Shown: positions 1 through 7,809, counted from the stretch's first letter. The stretch: 34,426 nt of DNA from Sphingobacterium sp. UBA4616 (GCA_002386525.1 DGIS01000033.1:1-34426); one strand, 5' to 3'. Translations and numbers: made by a program. The notes: generated by a model from the sequence alone, not told the origin.

Positions 1-37
1 GAGACTTTTTCAGTGCCCTCAGAATTGCGGGTCTTTT

Positions 38-241
38 TTATTTCCTACTTTCTTTAGGCCTATCCGTAGGATCGTTCGGCATATCGTTAAGTTGATCGAC
101 CTGTGGATCTACCCCAGCCTCTGCATCACCTTGATCCTTATCGTTTACATCTCGAATTACTTCTCCATTGACCCCTAGTTTAACTTTTTTCTTCTTCTCC
201 ATTTCTGTTCCGACTACGCGATTTTCGTTCTTTGTTGCCAT
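38..241 (-). CDS. small hydrophilic hypothetical protein, 67 aa
   Basis: I do not recognise this protein. It has no signal peptide or membrane segment. A short Lys-rich patch (residues about 16-22) precedes a strongly acidic, Asp/Asn/Gln-rich C-terminal half, so it is probably small, soluble and partly disordered. An internal Met at residue 14 is an alternative start. The stop codon lies close to the left window edge, so its downstream neighbour is unknown. The composition resembles small stress-induced proteins common in Sphingobacteriaceae, but this is only a compositional impression. The moderate confidence reflects its small size and lack of a family match. Confidence 0.5.
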   Translation of the reverse strand: MATKNENRVVGTEMEKKKKVKLGVNGEVIRDVNDKDQGDAEAGVDPQVDQLNDMPNDPTDRPKESRK

Positions 242-641
242 GTCTTTTTAGTTTATTATTGTATAATTATTCTATTTATATCCGCTAATACCACATCGAG
301 ATCAGATTTTTTAAATATTCAAGACTGCTATTTAACTTTCAACATCAGCCAGAAAGGCGATATCAACCAAGGTTTCAAGACTTAATTGGGAGCCAGTCCT
401 TAACAAAGGACATTTCAAGCATATTTATGTTAGATCTCTCTGTTTAAATGAACTTATATAGTAGAGGAACAGCCTTCAACTTTATAAAGTTCTTTACAAT
501 GCTATTTTTTCAACAACAAAACAAGCACAATCCTCTATCCGACAACAATAGATAAATTAAATTCGAAACACTTTCAATTTGAACGTTGTTCTTCAGCTAA
601 GTGTATGCGACTGCATACTACGATTAAAAAATAAAGTGAAT
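242..641. other. intergenic region without recognisable gene
   Basis: This 400-bp stretch separates the divergent 67-aa protein and the small lipoprotein. It is AT-rich, with no ORF I can support. The only structure I see is a small hairpin (6-bp stem, 4-nt loop) at 396-411. I could not find a clean TTTG/TAnnTTTG promoter pair for either flanking gene. Confidence 0.5.
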
Positions 642-857
642 ATGAAAAATTTAACAAAATTAATTGCCGTTGGACTAGTTTGTCTTGCCGCCTTCGGATG
701 TAACAGCGCTAAGACCGATGATGAGAAATCAAAAGAGTTGATGCGGGACTCCGTCCCAAATGATACTACAACGATACAATATCGTGACACTACTTCTCCA
801 CAATCTAGAGGAGAAATCCCACCGACCCCTCAACCGGATACATCAACGACAAGATAA
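642..857 (+). CDS. small lipoprotein, 71 aa, function unknown
   Basis: A signal peptide of type II is visible: MKN with Lys at positions 2 and 6, a hydrophobic stretch at residues 7-18, then a lipobox AAFGC with the acylated Cys at residue 20. The mature part is about 50 residues and rich in Asp, Thr, Ser and Pro, with no recognisable domain, so it looks like a disordered tether exposed at the membrane. An in-frame ATG at 579 would add 21 residues before the signal peptide; I chose the ATG at 642 because it puts the Lys-rich n-region and hydrophobic core directly at the N-terminus. Predicted location is the periplasmic face of the inner membrane or the outer membrane. Confidence 0.7.
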   Translation: MKNLTKLIAVGLVCLAAFGCNSAKTDDEKSKELMRDSVPNDTTTIQYRDTTSPQSRGEIPPTPQPDTSTTR

Positions 858-950
858 AAACGAATAATAATCTGTTACTGTCATTCCACTCACATTTGGA
901 TAACCGTCTATTTTCATTTTATCGGAAATGCACGTAATCGATTCATTACA

Positions 951-984
951 GAGAGCTAGATCAATTCAATATTTTCTAGCTCTC
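951..984. terminator. hairpin between convergent genes
   Basis: A perfect 10-bp inverted repeat (GAGAGCTAGA and its complement) with a 14-nt loop lies between the stops of the lipoprotein and the DUF4230 gene, which converge here. The plus strand continues CCTATTTAAATTTATTT, a weak T-rich tail. It probably serves as a terminator for one or both genes. Confidence 0.5.
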
Positions 985-994
985 CTATTTAAAT

Positions 995-1555
995 TTATTT
1001 GAAAGTCAGATTGATTTTTGAAAATCCCAAACCCTGCAGAAGTGGCTTAAAAACCGTATTGGCATTCGCTTTGGTTTGCTGAAGAATGTCTGATTTTTTA
1101 ACATCATCTGCAACCGCCTTTTCTGCGGCTTTATATGCCTCATCTACAAGTTCCGCTTCTCTTAAAAAAGCCATCTTGGTATCATATACCTTCGAGGCTT
1201 CATGGTCGATCTTAATGTAGCAAATTTCTGGAGCCGGTAACCTTATAGCGACTGAATCTCCAATAACTTCAATATCTTCCGGAGTAAGCTTCGTCAGATT
1301 TACACAACCTACAGCATCCGCTTTGACAATTAATAATACACTTGCGTCAGGTAAAAATGTATTGACATTCTTATGTTCTACCACATCACTATAACGATAT
1401 TTCACCAATTCTAATTTCCCCATAGCCTCAATACGATCCACTAATAACTGATGCTTACTTTCCACCAACGGACCACTATTATATTTATTGTAGACAAACC
1501 AAGCGCCCCCCGCCAAAATGGCTGCGGCGATTAAAAATTTAAAAAATTTTCCCAT
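995..1555 (-). CDS. DUF4230 domain protein with N-terminal membrane anchor
   Basis: The 186-aa protein begins with one hydrophobic segment (about residues 5-22, after MGKFFK), followed by an alpha/beta region and a long charged helical part (about residues 120-170, rich in Ala, Lys, Glu and Asp). The pattern of an anchor, then a core with a 'KYRYSDVVEH' strand, then 'DSVAIRLPAPEI' fits the DUF4230 family, which is widespread in Bacteroidota and Firmicutes and has no established function. The bulk should face the periplasm. It is monocistronic and convergent with the lipoprotein at 642-857. Family assignment is from memory of the conserved pattern, not from a profile search. Confidence 0.75.
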   Translation of the reverse strand: MGKFFKFLIAAAILAGGAWFVYNKYNSGPLVESKHQLLVDRIEAMGKLELVKYRYSDVVEHKNVNTFLPDASVLLIVKADAVGCVNLTKLTPEDIEVIGDSVAIRLPAPEICYIKIDHEASKVYDTKMAFLREAELVDEAYKAAEKAVADDVKKSDILQQTKANANTVFKPLLQGLGFSKINLTFK

Positions 1556-1708
1556 AAATTATACTATACAAATTAAAGACCAAGTTGCCTATTTATCTAT
1601 TTAACCTCGAAATATTACCTGGATACTAGCATAAACTTCGCCAACTTGGTTAAAACAAAAACTATATGTTTTGATAGACAATTGTTTAATTAAAAAGTTT
1701 AAAAAACA

Positions 1709-1740
1709 TTTGGAAAATATCAGGTATAATACTACTTTTG
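1709..1740 (+). promoter_or_regulatory. Bacteroidota-type promoter of tRNA-His
   Basis: TTTG at 1709-1712 is followed after 20 bp by TACTTTTG at 1733-1740, a perfect match to the -33/-7 consensus of the primary sigma factor of Bacteroidota. Transcription would start a few bases before the tRNA at 1756. This is the clearest promoter in the window. Confidence 0.85.
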
Positions 1741-1755
1741 TGACATCAAAATCAC

Positions 1756-1830
1756 GGTAGGTATAGCTCAGTTGGTTAGAGCACTAGATTGTGGTTCTAG
1801 GGGTCGTCGGTTCGAGCCCGATTACTTACC
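1756..1830 (+). tRNA. tRNA-His (anticodon GTG)
   Basis: A full cloverleaf can be drawn: acceptor stem 1757-1763 with 1823-1829, D stem 1766-1769 with 1779-1782, anticodon stem 1784-1788 with 1796-1800, and T stem 1806-1810 with 1818-1822 around a TTCGAGC loop. The anticodon GTG is at 1791-1793. The histidine identity element is present: an extra G at 1756 (position -1) faces the discriminator C at 1830. The 3' CCA is not encoded (CAA follows), so CCA-adding enzyme must complete it. It has its own promoter and terminator and stands alone. Confidence 0.95.
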
Positions 1831-1831
1831 C

Positions 1832-1865
1832 AAAAAGCGGATCAATTTAAGTTGATCCGCTTTTT
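1832..1865 (+). terminator. intrinsic terminator of tRNA-His
   Basis: A 14-bp stem (AAAAAGCGGATCAA pairing with 1852-1865) with a 6-nt loop runs into a T tract at 1859-1867. On the minus strand it also ends in a T run, so it may also stop readthrough from the methyltransferase gene at 1906-2685. Confidence 0.9.
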
Positions 1866-1905
1866 TTATTTCAAGTAGTATGATCAATAATTTTTCTTTC
1901 GCCTT

Positions 1906-2685
1906 CTAGCGCCACATAAAACCACCTATACGGAAAAAACGTAGCAACTTGTTGATCATGGTTAAAGCAGGCTTTTTAACTCTCCATTTTAATCCATCAA
2001 TTCCTGTAGGAGCTGCATTGAAATCCTTTACTGTTGCCTGCCCTGTTTTCATATGTATCGGTGCCTCATCTCTTCGGTGCTTCTCCACAACCAAGATACT
2101 GTCATAATAGTGAAGCGAGCTTACCGAACGTGTAAATCCATTTACTTTCAACCCACGTTGTTCCGAATGATAAGCGTTGATATAATCGATGAAATTCTTA
2201 CTATATTCAATAAAAGTTCCATTCCTTTTGTGTCCTCCACCGTAAAACACTTGATAAGATGTGTGCAGATCTTCACAGAGATATACACCCGTGTCTTTTA
2301 CATGATCAAATAGTTCTTCAAAAGTCACAATCTGCTGTTTCATAGTATGGCCGCCATCATCGATTAAAATATCGATCGGTGGAATAGATTCTTTCACCTG
2401 ACGCAGGAATTTTCGGTCGGACTGTGAGCCAATAAATATCTCCACATTCTCTTCTTCGAGTTCTTTACAGTGTGGGTTGATGTCAATACCGTATATTTTC
2501 GCGCGATCACCAAAATAGTTTTTCCACATCTGAAGGCTTCCACCCTGAAAAACCCCCACTTCTAAAACGACGATATCTTTGCCTTTGAAACGACTAAAAT
2601 GTCTGTCGTATACATCGAAATAATGCATCCATTTATTAATCAATTTTGCATCATTATTTCGGAAATAAATTTCTAACTCGTTCAT
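1906..2685 (-). CDS. class I SAM-dependent methyltransferase
   Basis: The 259-aa protein shows the class I methyltransferase fold: glycine-rich motif I 'EVGVFQGGS' at residues 42-50, an acidic motif 'IDIN' near 67-70 for the adenosine ribose, and 'DDGGH' at 109-113, which in the MycE/cephalosporin-hydroxylase-like group (Methyltransf_24 type) binds metal and substrate. Such enzymes often methylate sugar hydroxyls in polysaccharides or natural products. No sugar-biosynthesis genes are adjacent, so the substrate cannot be inferred. The gene is monocistronic, facing the tRNA terminator. The C-terminus (last 40 residues) is basic and hydrophobic, possibly membrane-associating. Confidence 0.8.
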   Translation of the reverse strand: MNELEIYFRNNDAKLINKWMHYFDVYDRHFSRFKGKDIVVLEVGVFQGGSLQMWKNYFGDRAKIYGIDINPHCKELEEENVEIFIGSQSDRKFLRQVKESIPPIDILIDDGGHTMKQQIVTFEELFDHVKDTGVYLCEDLHTSYQVFYGGGHKRNGTFIEYSKNFIDYINAYHSEQRGLKVNGFTRSVSSLHYYDSILVVEKHRRDEAPIHMKTGQATVKDFNAAPTGIDGLKWRVKKPALTMINKLLRFFRIGGFMWR

Positions 2686-2946
2686 TTATTTTTGGTCTAT
2701 TTTGATTCGTTCTTTATTTTTATGTGCTGAATTTATAGAAATATAACGAGAAAAACAATGATATATTTTTTGTTTTTAGCACACCGATTTGGATGATATG
2801 ACTCTTAAACAATGCCACATTTATTTCTTTGGCTTTATCACTCAAATGAAAACGAATTCTATCGAAACAATTGAGGAAATGGAACACTTATCCTATAAAA
2901 AAAATCAAATTTTATTTTTCCTATGATATTCTTCAAATACTCTTGC

Positions 2947-2954
2947 TACCTTTG
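2947..2954 (+). promoter_or_regulatory. -7 element of the 78-aa orphan gene
   Basis: TACCTTTG matches the Bacteroidota -7 consensus TAnnTTTG exactly and sits 19 bp before the start codon at 2974. No good TTTG lies 19-21 bp upstream, only a T-rich stretch at 2911-2920, so the -33 half is weak. The leader would be very short and has no Shine-Dalgarno sequence. Confidence 0.55.
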
Positions 2955-2973
2955 TCATTCAAATTAAATAAAT

Positions 2974-3210
2974 ATGCCAAAAGAGACAAAAGAAGGGCTT
3001 TATCAGGGAATTATAGAGAAAGATGACAATGGAAACTATTTTTGTGGCCCCTACTTACTGGATTATCAGACCGTAGAGACTTACTATAAATTGGGAGACC
3101 GTGTTAGCCTTAAAACCATCATTAAAAACACGAGTCGCAAAAGTATGGAGACTTACCCGCAGAAGTCGGTTAAATTTTCTTTTGCTTCTACGGAACATGA
3201 AAATGATTAA
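2974..3210 (+). CDS. small hypothetical protein, 78 aa
   Basis: I do not recognise a family. The protein has no signal peptide or membrane segment. It reads like a small compact beta-rich fold: 'GLYQGIIEKDDNGNYFCGPYLLDYQ' shows alternating hydrophobic residues, followed by 'YKLGDRVSLKTIIKN' (an OB- or SH3-like strand pattern), then a polar tail. A consensus -7 element directly upstream and a strong hairpin directly downstream (3216-3255) indicate an independently transcribed unit, which supports it being a real gene. Confidence 0.65.
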   Translation: MPKETKEGLYQGIIEKDDNGNYFCGPYLLDYQTVETYYKLGDRVSLKTIIKNTSRKSMETYPQKSVKFSFASTEHEND

Positions 3211-3215
3211 TATTA

Positions 3216-3255
3216 ATTCTGAAAAGGGGATCATTCGATGATCACTTTTCAGAAT
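3216..3255 (+). terminator. long near-perfect hairpin after the 78-aa gene
   Basis: ATTCTGAAAAG (3216-3226) pairs with 3245-3255, and an inner GATCAT/ATGATC stem closes on a 3-nt loop at 3235-3237, with only a small internal bulge. It begins 5 nt after the stop codon. It lacks a T tract, so it could be a terminator, an mRNA-stabilising 3' structure or a processing site. Confidence 0.6.
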
Positions 3256-3421
3256 ACCTTCCGACTAAGAAAGGCTGTCAAAGCGATCCTGGAGGTATGA
3301 GTTAAGGTAGGATTTCATACTTGAATCAAAACCATCGAAGAACTTTGTAGAGATCCTTCAATTGTTATTTTTATGAGTTATGTTGGTTGAGAAGACTCTA
3401 GCAAATAAAGCGTTTTCAAAA

Positions 3422-3462
3422 TTACATATAAGCCAGTCAAATGTTGACTGGCTTGTATGTAA
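3422..3462 (-). terminator. 19-bp hairpin downstream of the sigma factor gene
   Basis: Arms 3422-3440 and 3444-3462 are complementary at 18 of 19 positions (the other is a wobble pair) around an ATG loop. It lies 13 nt past the stop of the sigma gene. On the minus strand it is followed by TTTTG, so it probably ends that transcript. The arms are unusually long for a simple terminator. Confidence 0.65.
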
Positions 3463-3475
3463 TCTGCGGGAACTG

Positions 3476-3976
3476 CTAGTTCATTCTATACACTTTAAGC
3501 TGTTTTTGGAGTTTTTTACGTACCATATGAATTCTAGTCTTAACTGTACCTTCTGGCATATCAAAATAAGATGCGATTTCATGATATTTATAACCGTCCA
3601 AAAACAGACGAAAAATTTCATAATTTTCTGAAGTTAAGCTCGTCATCGCTTTTTCGATATCTTCAGCCATGAATTTATTGATTCCTTTATTATGTTCAGT
3701 AGTATTTGTACTTTCTAAAACCACGTACTGATCTTGAATTTCAGTAATTCGTTTTGCTTTTCGATACTTATTGATGTACGTATGTTTCATAATGACATAT
3801 AACCAGCTCATCAATTTTGGATGTTGCACAAATTCATCTATTGACTTCAATGCTCTTATCCAAGTCTCTTGTATCAAATCTTCCTTTTCATCCGGATCAG
3901 CTGTAAATTTGGCAGCAAAATGATTAAGCAAACTTCTTTTTTCGTTAATGAGTACGTTTAAATTGTAATTGTTCAT
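3476..3976 (-). CDS. sigma-70 family (ECF-type) RNA polymerase sigma factor
   Basis: The 166-aa protein has the two-domain ECF layout. Sigma region 2 covers about residues 15-78, with 'DLIQETWIRALKSI' (33-46, core binding) and 'SWLYVIMKHTYINKYRK' (57-73, -10 recognition). Region 4 covers about 107-160, with 'YHEIASYFDMPEGTVKTRIH' as the helix-turn-helix (131-150). The start is supported by a Shine-Dalgarno-like AGAGGA and by gapless alignment with the paralogue at 20378-20872 (about 84 of 164 identical, hand count). No anti-sigma factor is adjacent, so control is probably transcriptional or by an unlinked partner. An 18-bp tandem repeat lies in its upstream region. Gene content nearby suggests a stress sigma factor; this is inference. 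Confidence 0.9.
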   Translation of the reverse strand: MNNYNLNVLINEKRSLLNHFAAKFTADPDEKEDLIQETWIRALKSIDEFVQHPKLMSWLYVIMKHTYINKYRKAKRITEIQDQYVVLESTNTTEHNKGINKFMAEDIEKAMTSLTSENYEIFRLFLDGYKYHEIASYFDMPEGTVKTRIHMVRKKLQKQLKVYRMN

Positions 3977-3993
3977 AACTTATCCTCTTTCTT

Positions 3994-4029
3994 TATTCAA
4001 CTGATTGTTTATATTCAACTGATTGTTTA
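3994..4029. repeat. perfect 18-bp tandem direct repeat upstream of the sigma gene
   Basis: TATTCAACTGATTGTTTA occurs twice head to tail (3994-4011, 4012-4029), 18 bp before the sigma start codon when read on the minus strand. It lies in the leader or promoter region. It could be a recent slippage duplication or a doubled protein-binding site. Confidence 0.9.
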
Positions 4030-4305
4030 AAATGGTTTTACAAGAATAGGGTAACAAGAAGAGTGCTACACTTTAAACCCTTTTTAGCTTTAAAAAGAAA
4101 TAACATTGGTCCGAGTAGAAATACGTTTTCAACTCTTCGAAGCCTAATTCGCAGGCTTTAGCAGATTTATTACCTATAATTTAAGTGGCTATCAAAAAAA
4201 GAGCAATATTAAAAAAAGATAATAAGGTATTTATTTACTGTTGAAATGTTAGAAATACGTTGAGACTGTATCTTATCTTAACGATTCATTTTTAACAGCA
4301 TAATG

Positions 4306-4321
4306 TACGATCCGTATCGTA
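4306..4321. promoter_or_regulatory. inverted repeat TACGAT-N4-ATCGTA, possible operator
   Basis: A perfect 6-bp inverted repeat with a 4-bp spacer lies 90 bp before the lmo0937-type gene and 330 bp from the divergent sigma gene. It has the size of a dimeric regulator site, but no copy elsewhere in the window supports that reading. Confidence 0.3.
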
Positions 4322-4410
4322 AACTGAACACTTAAATGATTTAAAATAATTTATCAAAACAAACTATACGTATGCGAATGATGTTCTACTGGAAAAACAA
4401 ATCAAAAATT

Positions 4411-4563
4411 ATGGGAAATTTATTGTACATCATCGCTGTCATTTTAGTTATCATTTGGGCAATCAGCTTTTTTGGAGGCTATGCTACAGGAAATATCATC
4501 CACGTCCTATTGGTTATTGCTATAATTGTTGTACTACTTCGTGTTATTCGTGGTGCCGCCTAG
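4411..4563 (+). CDS. lmo0937-type small membrane protein, 50 aa
   Basis: The 50-residue peptide begins MGNLLYIIAVILVIIWAIS and has two hydrophobic helices (about residues 4-19 and 29-44) joined by a glycine-rich turn (FFGGYATG), ending in a basic tail 'RVIRGAA'. This matches the lmo0937 family of tiny two-helix inner-membrane proteins seen in many Bacteroidota and Firmicutes, often in several stress-associated copies; no biochemical role is established. An upstream ATG at 4372 would add 13 residues that the family lacks, so I prefer 4411. It is transcribed alone, divergent from the sigma gene, with its own terminator at 4591-4621. Control by that sigma factor is plausible but not shown. Confidence 0.8.
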   Translation: MGNLLYIIAVILVIIWAISFFGGYATGNIIHVLLVIAIIVVLLRVIRGAA

Positions 4564-4590
4564 CGTAATAGCATAAAGCTGAAGAGTTAG

Positions 4591-4621
4591 AAAGCCGAAC
4601 ATGTCCTCGTTCGGCTTTTTT
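4591..4621 (+). terminator. intrinsic terminator of the 50-aa membrane protein gene
   Basis: A 10-bp stem AAAGCCGAAC (4591-4600) pairs with 4609-4618 around an 8-nt loop and is followed by T residues to 4621: a standard rho-independent terminator. Confidence 0.9.
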
Positions 4622-4817
4622 AACAACTGCGAATCAGTAATAACGATGCTTTATCTGAAAAACTGCTTTTTTTTGACAACATGTTGGCGTTTATATCCAT
4701 TTAAATTAAAATTAAATTGTCGGCAAACATTTCGTCTCACAGTTTTGTTCCAACTAAGATACAACGTTCTTAGGCACCGATCAATTTCAATAATCTTAAA
4801 ACAAAAACTTATCAACT

Positions 4818-5306
4818 ATGATACAAAATTCAGAAATCATGATACATGCCGCCCGATTAGGCAATATCGAAGTTCTACGTGAATTGATCTATCAGGATAC
4901 TGATGTCAATACTCGGGATAGCAAAGGCTATACAGCATTAATAATTGCCTGTTATAATAATAAGCTTACCGCTGCCCAATTATTATTGGAAGCTGGTGCC
5001 GATGTGAATGCTCAAGATAATGGTGGCAATACAGCGCTTATGGGAGTAGCTTTTAAAGGTTATTACGATATCGCTAAATTACTAATCAGTTATGGTGCAA
5101 ATCTAAATTTACAGCATGGAAACGGTGGCACTGCTCTGATGTTTGCAGCCATGTTTGGACGAAATGAAGTTCTTCAACTTTTGCTTCACCACGGTGCAAA
5201 TACGAGTTTGCTTGACATGCGTGGACTATCGGTACTTGACTTAGCCGCGCAACAAGGCAACGATACCGGTTTAGCTCTTTTACAAAATGAAACTATCTCA
5301 AAATAA
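4818..5306 (+). CDS. ankyrin-repeat protein, probable catalase partner
   Basis: The 162-aa protein consists almost entirely of four to five ankyrin repeats of about 33 residues. The repeat signature is clear: 'GYTALIIACYNNKLTAAQLLLEAGADVNAQD', then 'GNTALMGVAFKGYYDIAKLLISYGANLN', then 'GGTALMFAAMFGRNEVLQLLLHHGANTS'. There is no signal peptide, so it should be cytosolic. It converges with the large catalase gene across a shared palindromic terminator. In Pseudomonas and Campylobacter an ankyrin protein next to a catalase gene (AnkB, Cj1386) supports catalase activity, in the Campylobacter case through haem delivery. By this analogy it may help assemble KatE; the pairing is inference from position. 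The first repeat is degenerate, which is usual for a capping repeat. Confidence 0.85.
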   Translation: MIQNSEIMIHAARLGNIEVLRELIYQDTDVNTRDSKGYTALIIACYNNKLTAAQLLLEAGADVNAQDNGGNTALMGVAFKGYYDIAKLLISYGANLNLQHGNGGTALMFAAMFGRNEVLQLLLHHGANTSLLDMRGLSVLDLAAQQGNDTGLALLQNETISK

Positions 5307-5334
5307 ATAGCCCGCATATGCGGGCTATTTATTT
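5301..5334. terminator. perfect 34-bp palindrome, bidirectional terminator
   Basis: The sequence is its own reverse complement, centred on CATATG, with a GC-rich core (GCCCGCATATGCGGGC) flanked by A and T tracts on both sides. It overlaps the stop codon of the ankyrin gene and ends 5 bp before the catalase stop codon, so both transcripts end here. Confidence 0.95.
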
Positions 5335-5339
5335 TAAGA

Positions 5340-7526
5340 CTATGCTGGAACCTTACCTTTTTTCTCCCGCTCCCAAAATCTGTGCTTTGCAATTGCCTTA
5401 ATAAACTTATCAGCCAAAGACTTCGAATCGCTTTCAATGATTATTCCTTCATCCAAAGTAGAGCCAACGTCAAACCCTGGTCCCTTATTGAAAAAATAAG
5501 TGGCATCCAAAACCAGACGAGCCTCCGTATCTGCGGCGATAGCTTTACAGTGCTTAAAAGCTTCATTTAGGAAATGAACCGCATCCGCATTTGATTGTAA
5601 TTTGTTCACGCTGTCTTTCCCTCCAGGTAAGTATATGGCGTCATACAGTACGGATGCTGCCGTCAAGAAACTTTCCTCCACTTGAATCGGCTTATTATCT
5701 GAGCCCATAATTTGCCCTAACTTTGGTGAGATAATATGAATGATGCCTTCTTCTGATCGAATAGCATCTGTCACAACTTTTAGCGAACTTGCGTCTACAC
5801 CATCAGCAGCTAGCACGGCAATTTTTCGGCTTATAATCGTACTCTTAACAGTATCTTCCATACTTAATGCAGCCGATCTTTTTAATTTCACCTTAACTTC
5901 AATAGGCTCATAGTCGGAAGGATTTGCATCTGCTGGGAGACTTTTATTGATTGGCTTTTCGAGCTTCTCCTGCACCTGCAATCCCAGAGCGATTGCTACT
6001 TGGCCTGCCAGGCTTTTATCAACCAACGATAATATACCAATCATTCGCTGTCTTACTGCAACTGCTTTTACCTTGCCTAATTCGAAGCTGAATGCATCGA
6101 TAATGTGGTTTCTTTCTGGCTCAGATTGACTATTATAAAATAATTGTGCCTGACTAAAATGGTCTCGGAAACTGTCACTTCTCGCACGAACTTTTCGCGC
6201 ATCAATACGCTCTTGATAGCTTTTAAATCCTCCTGCTTCTTCTGATACTTGCAGCGGATAATTATCCCCCAACGAATTTGGTCCATAGCTTGTCTTCCCA
6301 CGATCTATTCGTTGGCGCATAAATCCATCACGTTGGTTATTGTGGGAAGGATTAATGGGTCTATTTATCGGAATTTCGTGAAAATTGGGACCTCCTAAAC
6401 GAATCAGTTGGGTATCGGTATAGGAGAATAGGCGCCCCTGCAACAGCGGATCATTCGTAAAATCGATTCCAGGTACAATGTTTCCAATATGGAAGGCCAC
6501 CTGCTCTGTTTCAGCGAAGAAATTATCTGGATTTCGATTCAATGTCATTTTACCTATAGGCAGTACCGGTACAAGTTCCTCAGGAACAATTTTTGTCGAA
6601 TCCAATAGGTCAAATTCGTATTTAAATTCATCCGCTTCAGGGATGACCTGTACGCCAAGTTCCCATTCTGGAAACGCACCGCTTTCAATCGCTTCCCAAA
6701 GATCCCTTCGATGGAAATCGGGGTCTTTACCAGAAATATTTTGTGCTTCATCCCATGCAACGGAATGAACTCCAAGCATTGGTTTCCAATGAAATTTAAT
6801 AAAATTTGATTCTCCACGGGCGTTGATAAATCGAAAAGTATGCACCCCAAACCCCTCCATCATACGATAGCTTCGTGGTATGGCACGATCACTCATTAGC
6901 CACATGATCATATGTGCCGACTCGGGCATCAACGAAATAAAGTCCCAAAACGTATCGTGGGCCGATGCAGCCTGTGGAATTTCATTATCAGGTTCGGGTT
7001 TGACCGCATGGACAAGATCTGGGAATTTCATAGCATCCTGAATAAAGAATACAGGCATATTGTTACCAACTAAATCGAAATTACCGTCTTCAGTATAAAA
7101 TTTGACTGCGAAACCGCGTACATCGCGCGCCAGATCTGTTGAACCCCTTGAACCAGCAACAGTCGAGAAACGAACGAAAACTGGCGTTTCTATTTCGGTA
7201 TTATTCAAAAAACCTGCTTTTGTTAACTCACTCAAAGGCTTATATAATTTAAAAACACCATGTGCGCCAGACCCTCGAGCATGTACAACACGCTCCGGAA
7301 TGCGTTCGTGATCGAAATGGGTGATCTTTTCCCGTAGAATAAAATCCTCTAAGAGCGTTGCGCCTCGATCACCTGCACGTAACGAATTTTGATCATCATT
7401 GATTTTGACCCCCTGATCCGTTGTCATCTCTTGACCTGTAGCATCTGCGGTATGAGGCCGTAGTGCGCTGACTTTTTTATTTTCAACTGCCTCAACCTTT
7501 GCCGTTTTCGATTCTTTTTTTTTCAT
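5340..7526 (-). CDS. katE: large-subunit catalase (HPII type), KatE
   Basis: A haem catalase that breaks down hydrogen peroxide in the cytoplasm. At 728 aa it is of the large-subunit clade with an extra C-terminal flavodoxin/DJ-1-like domain. Visible landmarks: catalytic His82 in 'RVVHARGSGAHG', catalytic Asn155 in 'DLVGNNMPVFF', the proximal haem-ligand Tyr369 in 'RLFSYTDTQ', and the following 'GGPNFHEIPINRP'. The barrel covers about residues 50-550 and the C-terminal domain about 570-715 ('KIAVLAADGV...IYLPGGKDS'). The first 50 residues are polar, like the extended N-terminal arm of HPII. It converges with the ankyrin protein. In other bacteria such catalases belong to the general stress or stationary-phase response. 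Confidence 0.97.
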   Translation of the reverse strand: MKKKESKTAKVEAVENKKVSALRPHTADATGQEMTTDQGVKINDDQNSLRAGDRGATLLEDFILREKITHFDHERIPERVVHARGSGAHGVFKLYKPLSELTKAGFLNNTEIETPVFVRFSTVAGSRGSTDLARDVRGFAVKFYTEDGNFDLVGNNMPVFFIQDAMKFPDLVHAVKPEPDNEIPQAASAHDTFWDFISLMPESAHMIMWLMSDRAIPRSYRMMEGFGVHTFRFINARGESNFIKFHWKPMLGVHSVAWDEAQNISGKDPDFHRRDLWEAIESGAFPEWELGVQVIPEADEFKYEFDLLDSTKIVPEELVPVLPIGKMTLNRNPDNFFAETEQVAFHIGNIVPGIDFTNDPLLQGRLFSYTDTQLIRLGGPNFHEIPINRPINPSHNNQRDGFMRQRIDRGKTSYGPNSLGDNYPLQVSEEAGGFKSYQERIDARKVRARSDSFRDHFSQAQLFYNSQSEPERNHIIDAFSFELGKVKAVAVRQRMIGILSLVDKSLAGQVAIALGLQVQEKLEKPINKSLPADANPSDYEPIEVKVKLKRSAALSMEDTVKSTIISRKIAVLAADGVDASSLKVVTDAIRSEEGIIHIISPKLGQIMGSDNKPIQVEESFLTAASVLYDAIYLPGGKDSVNKLQSNADAVHFLNEAFKHCKAIAADTEARLVLDATYFFNKGPGFDVGSTLDEGIIIESDSKSLADKFIKAIAKHRFWEREKKGKVPA

Positions 7527-7809
7527 TATAGTCGATTTATGGGTTTACACATTTTTAATTGAATTAAGACCTGGGAAGGCAAAGACTGACTCCTCATGCT
7601 ATCCTAGTTAAAAATATTCGATATTCCTTTTAGGAACTCTTCCAATCCATTAATCGTTTGTTTTAATTATAAAAGTTATTCCTAGGGTTTTGGTTACAAA
7701 ACGACGACACAACTCATGATGACATACACTAATTACTAAAAAGTCTAAAGCAATTGTATAAATGCATATCGAAAGTCGGACGATAAGAGGATTATTGAAC
7801 TTGTTGTCA

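Noticed and set aside
1756..1830. tRNA-His as an integration site for a mobile element
   Set aside because: No repeat of the tRNA 3' end, no integrase and no phage-like genes are visible in the window.
5340..7526. Many open frames on the opposite strand of katE, the phytochrome and the receptor genes
   Set aside because: They are shadows of strongly supported genes and have no recognisable protein features.
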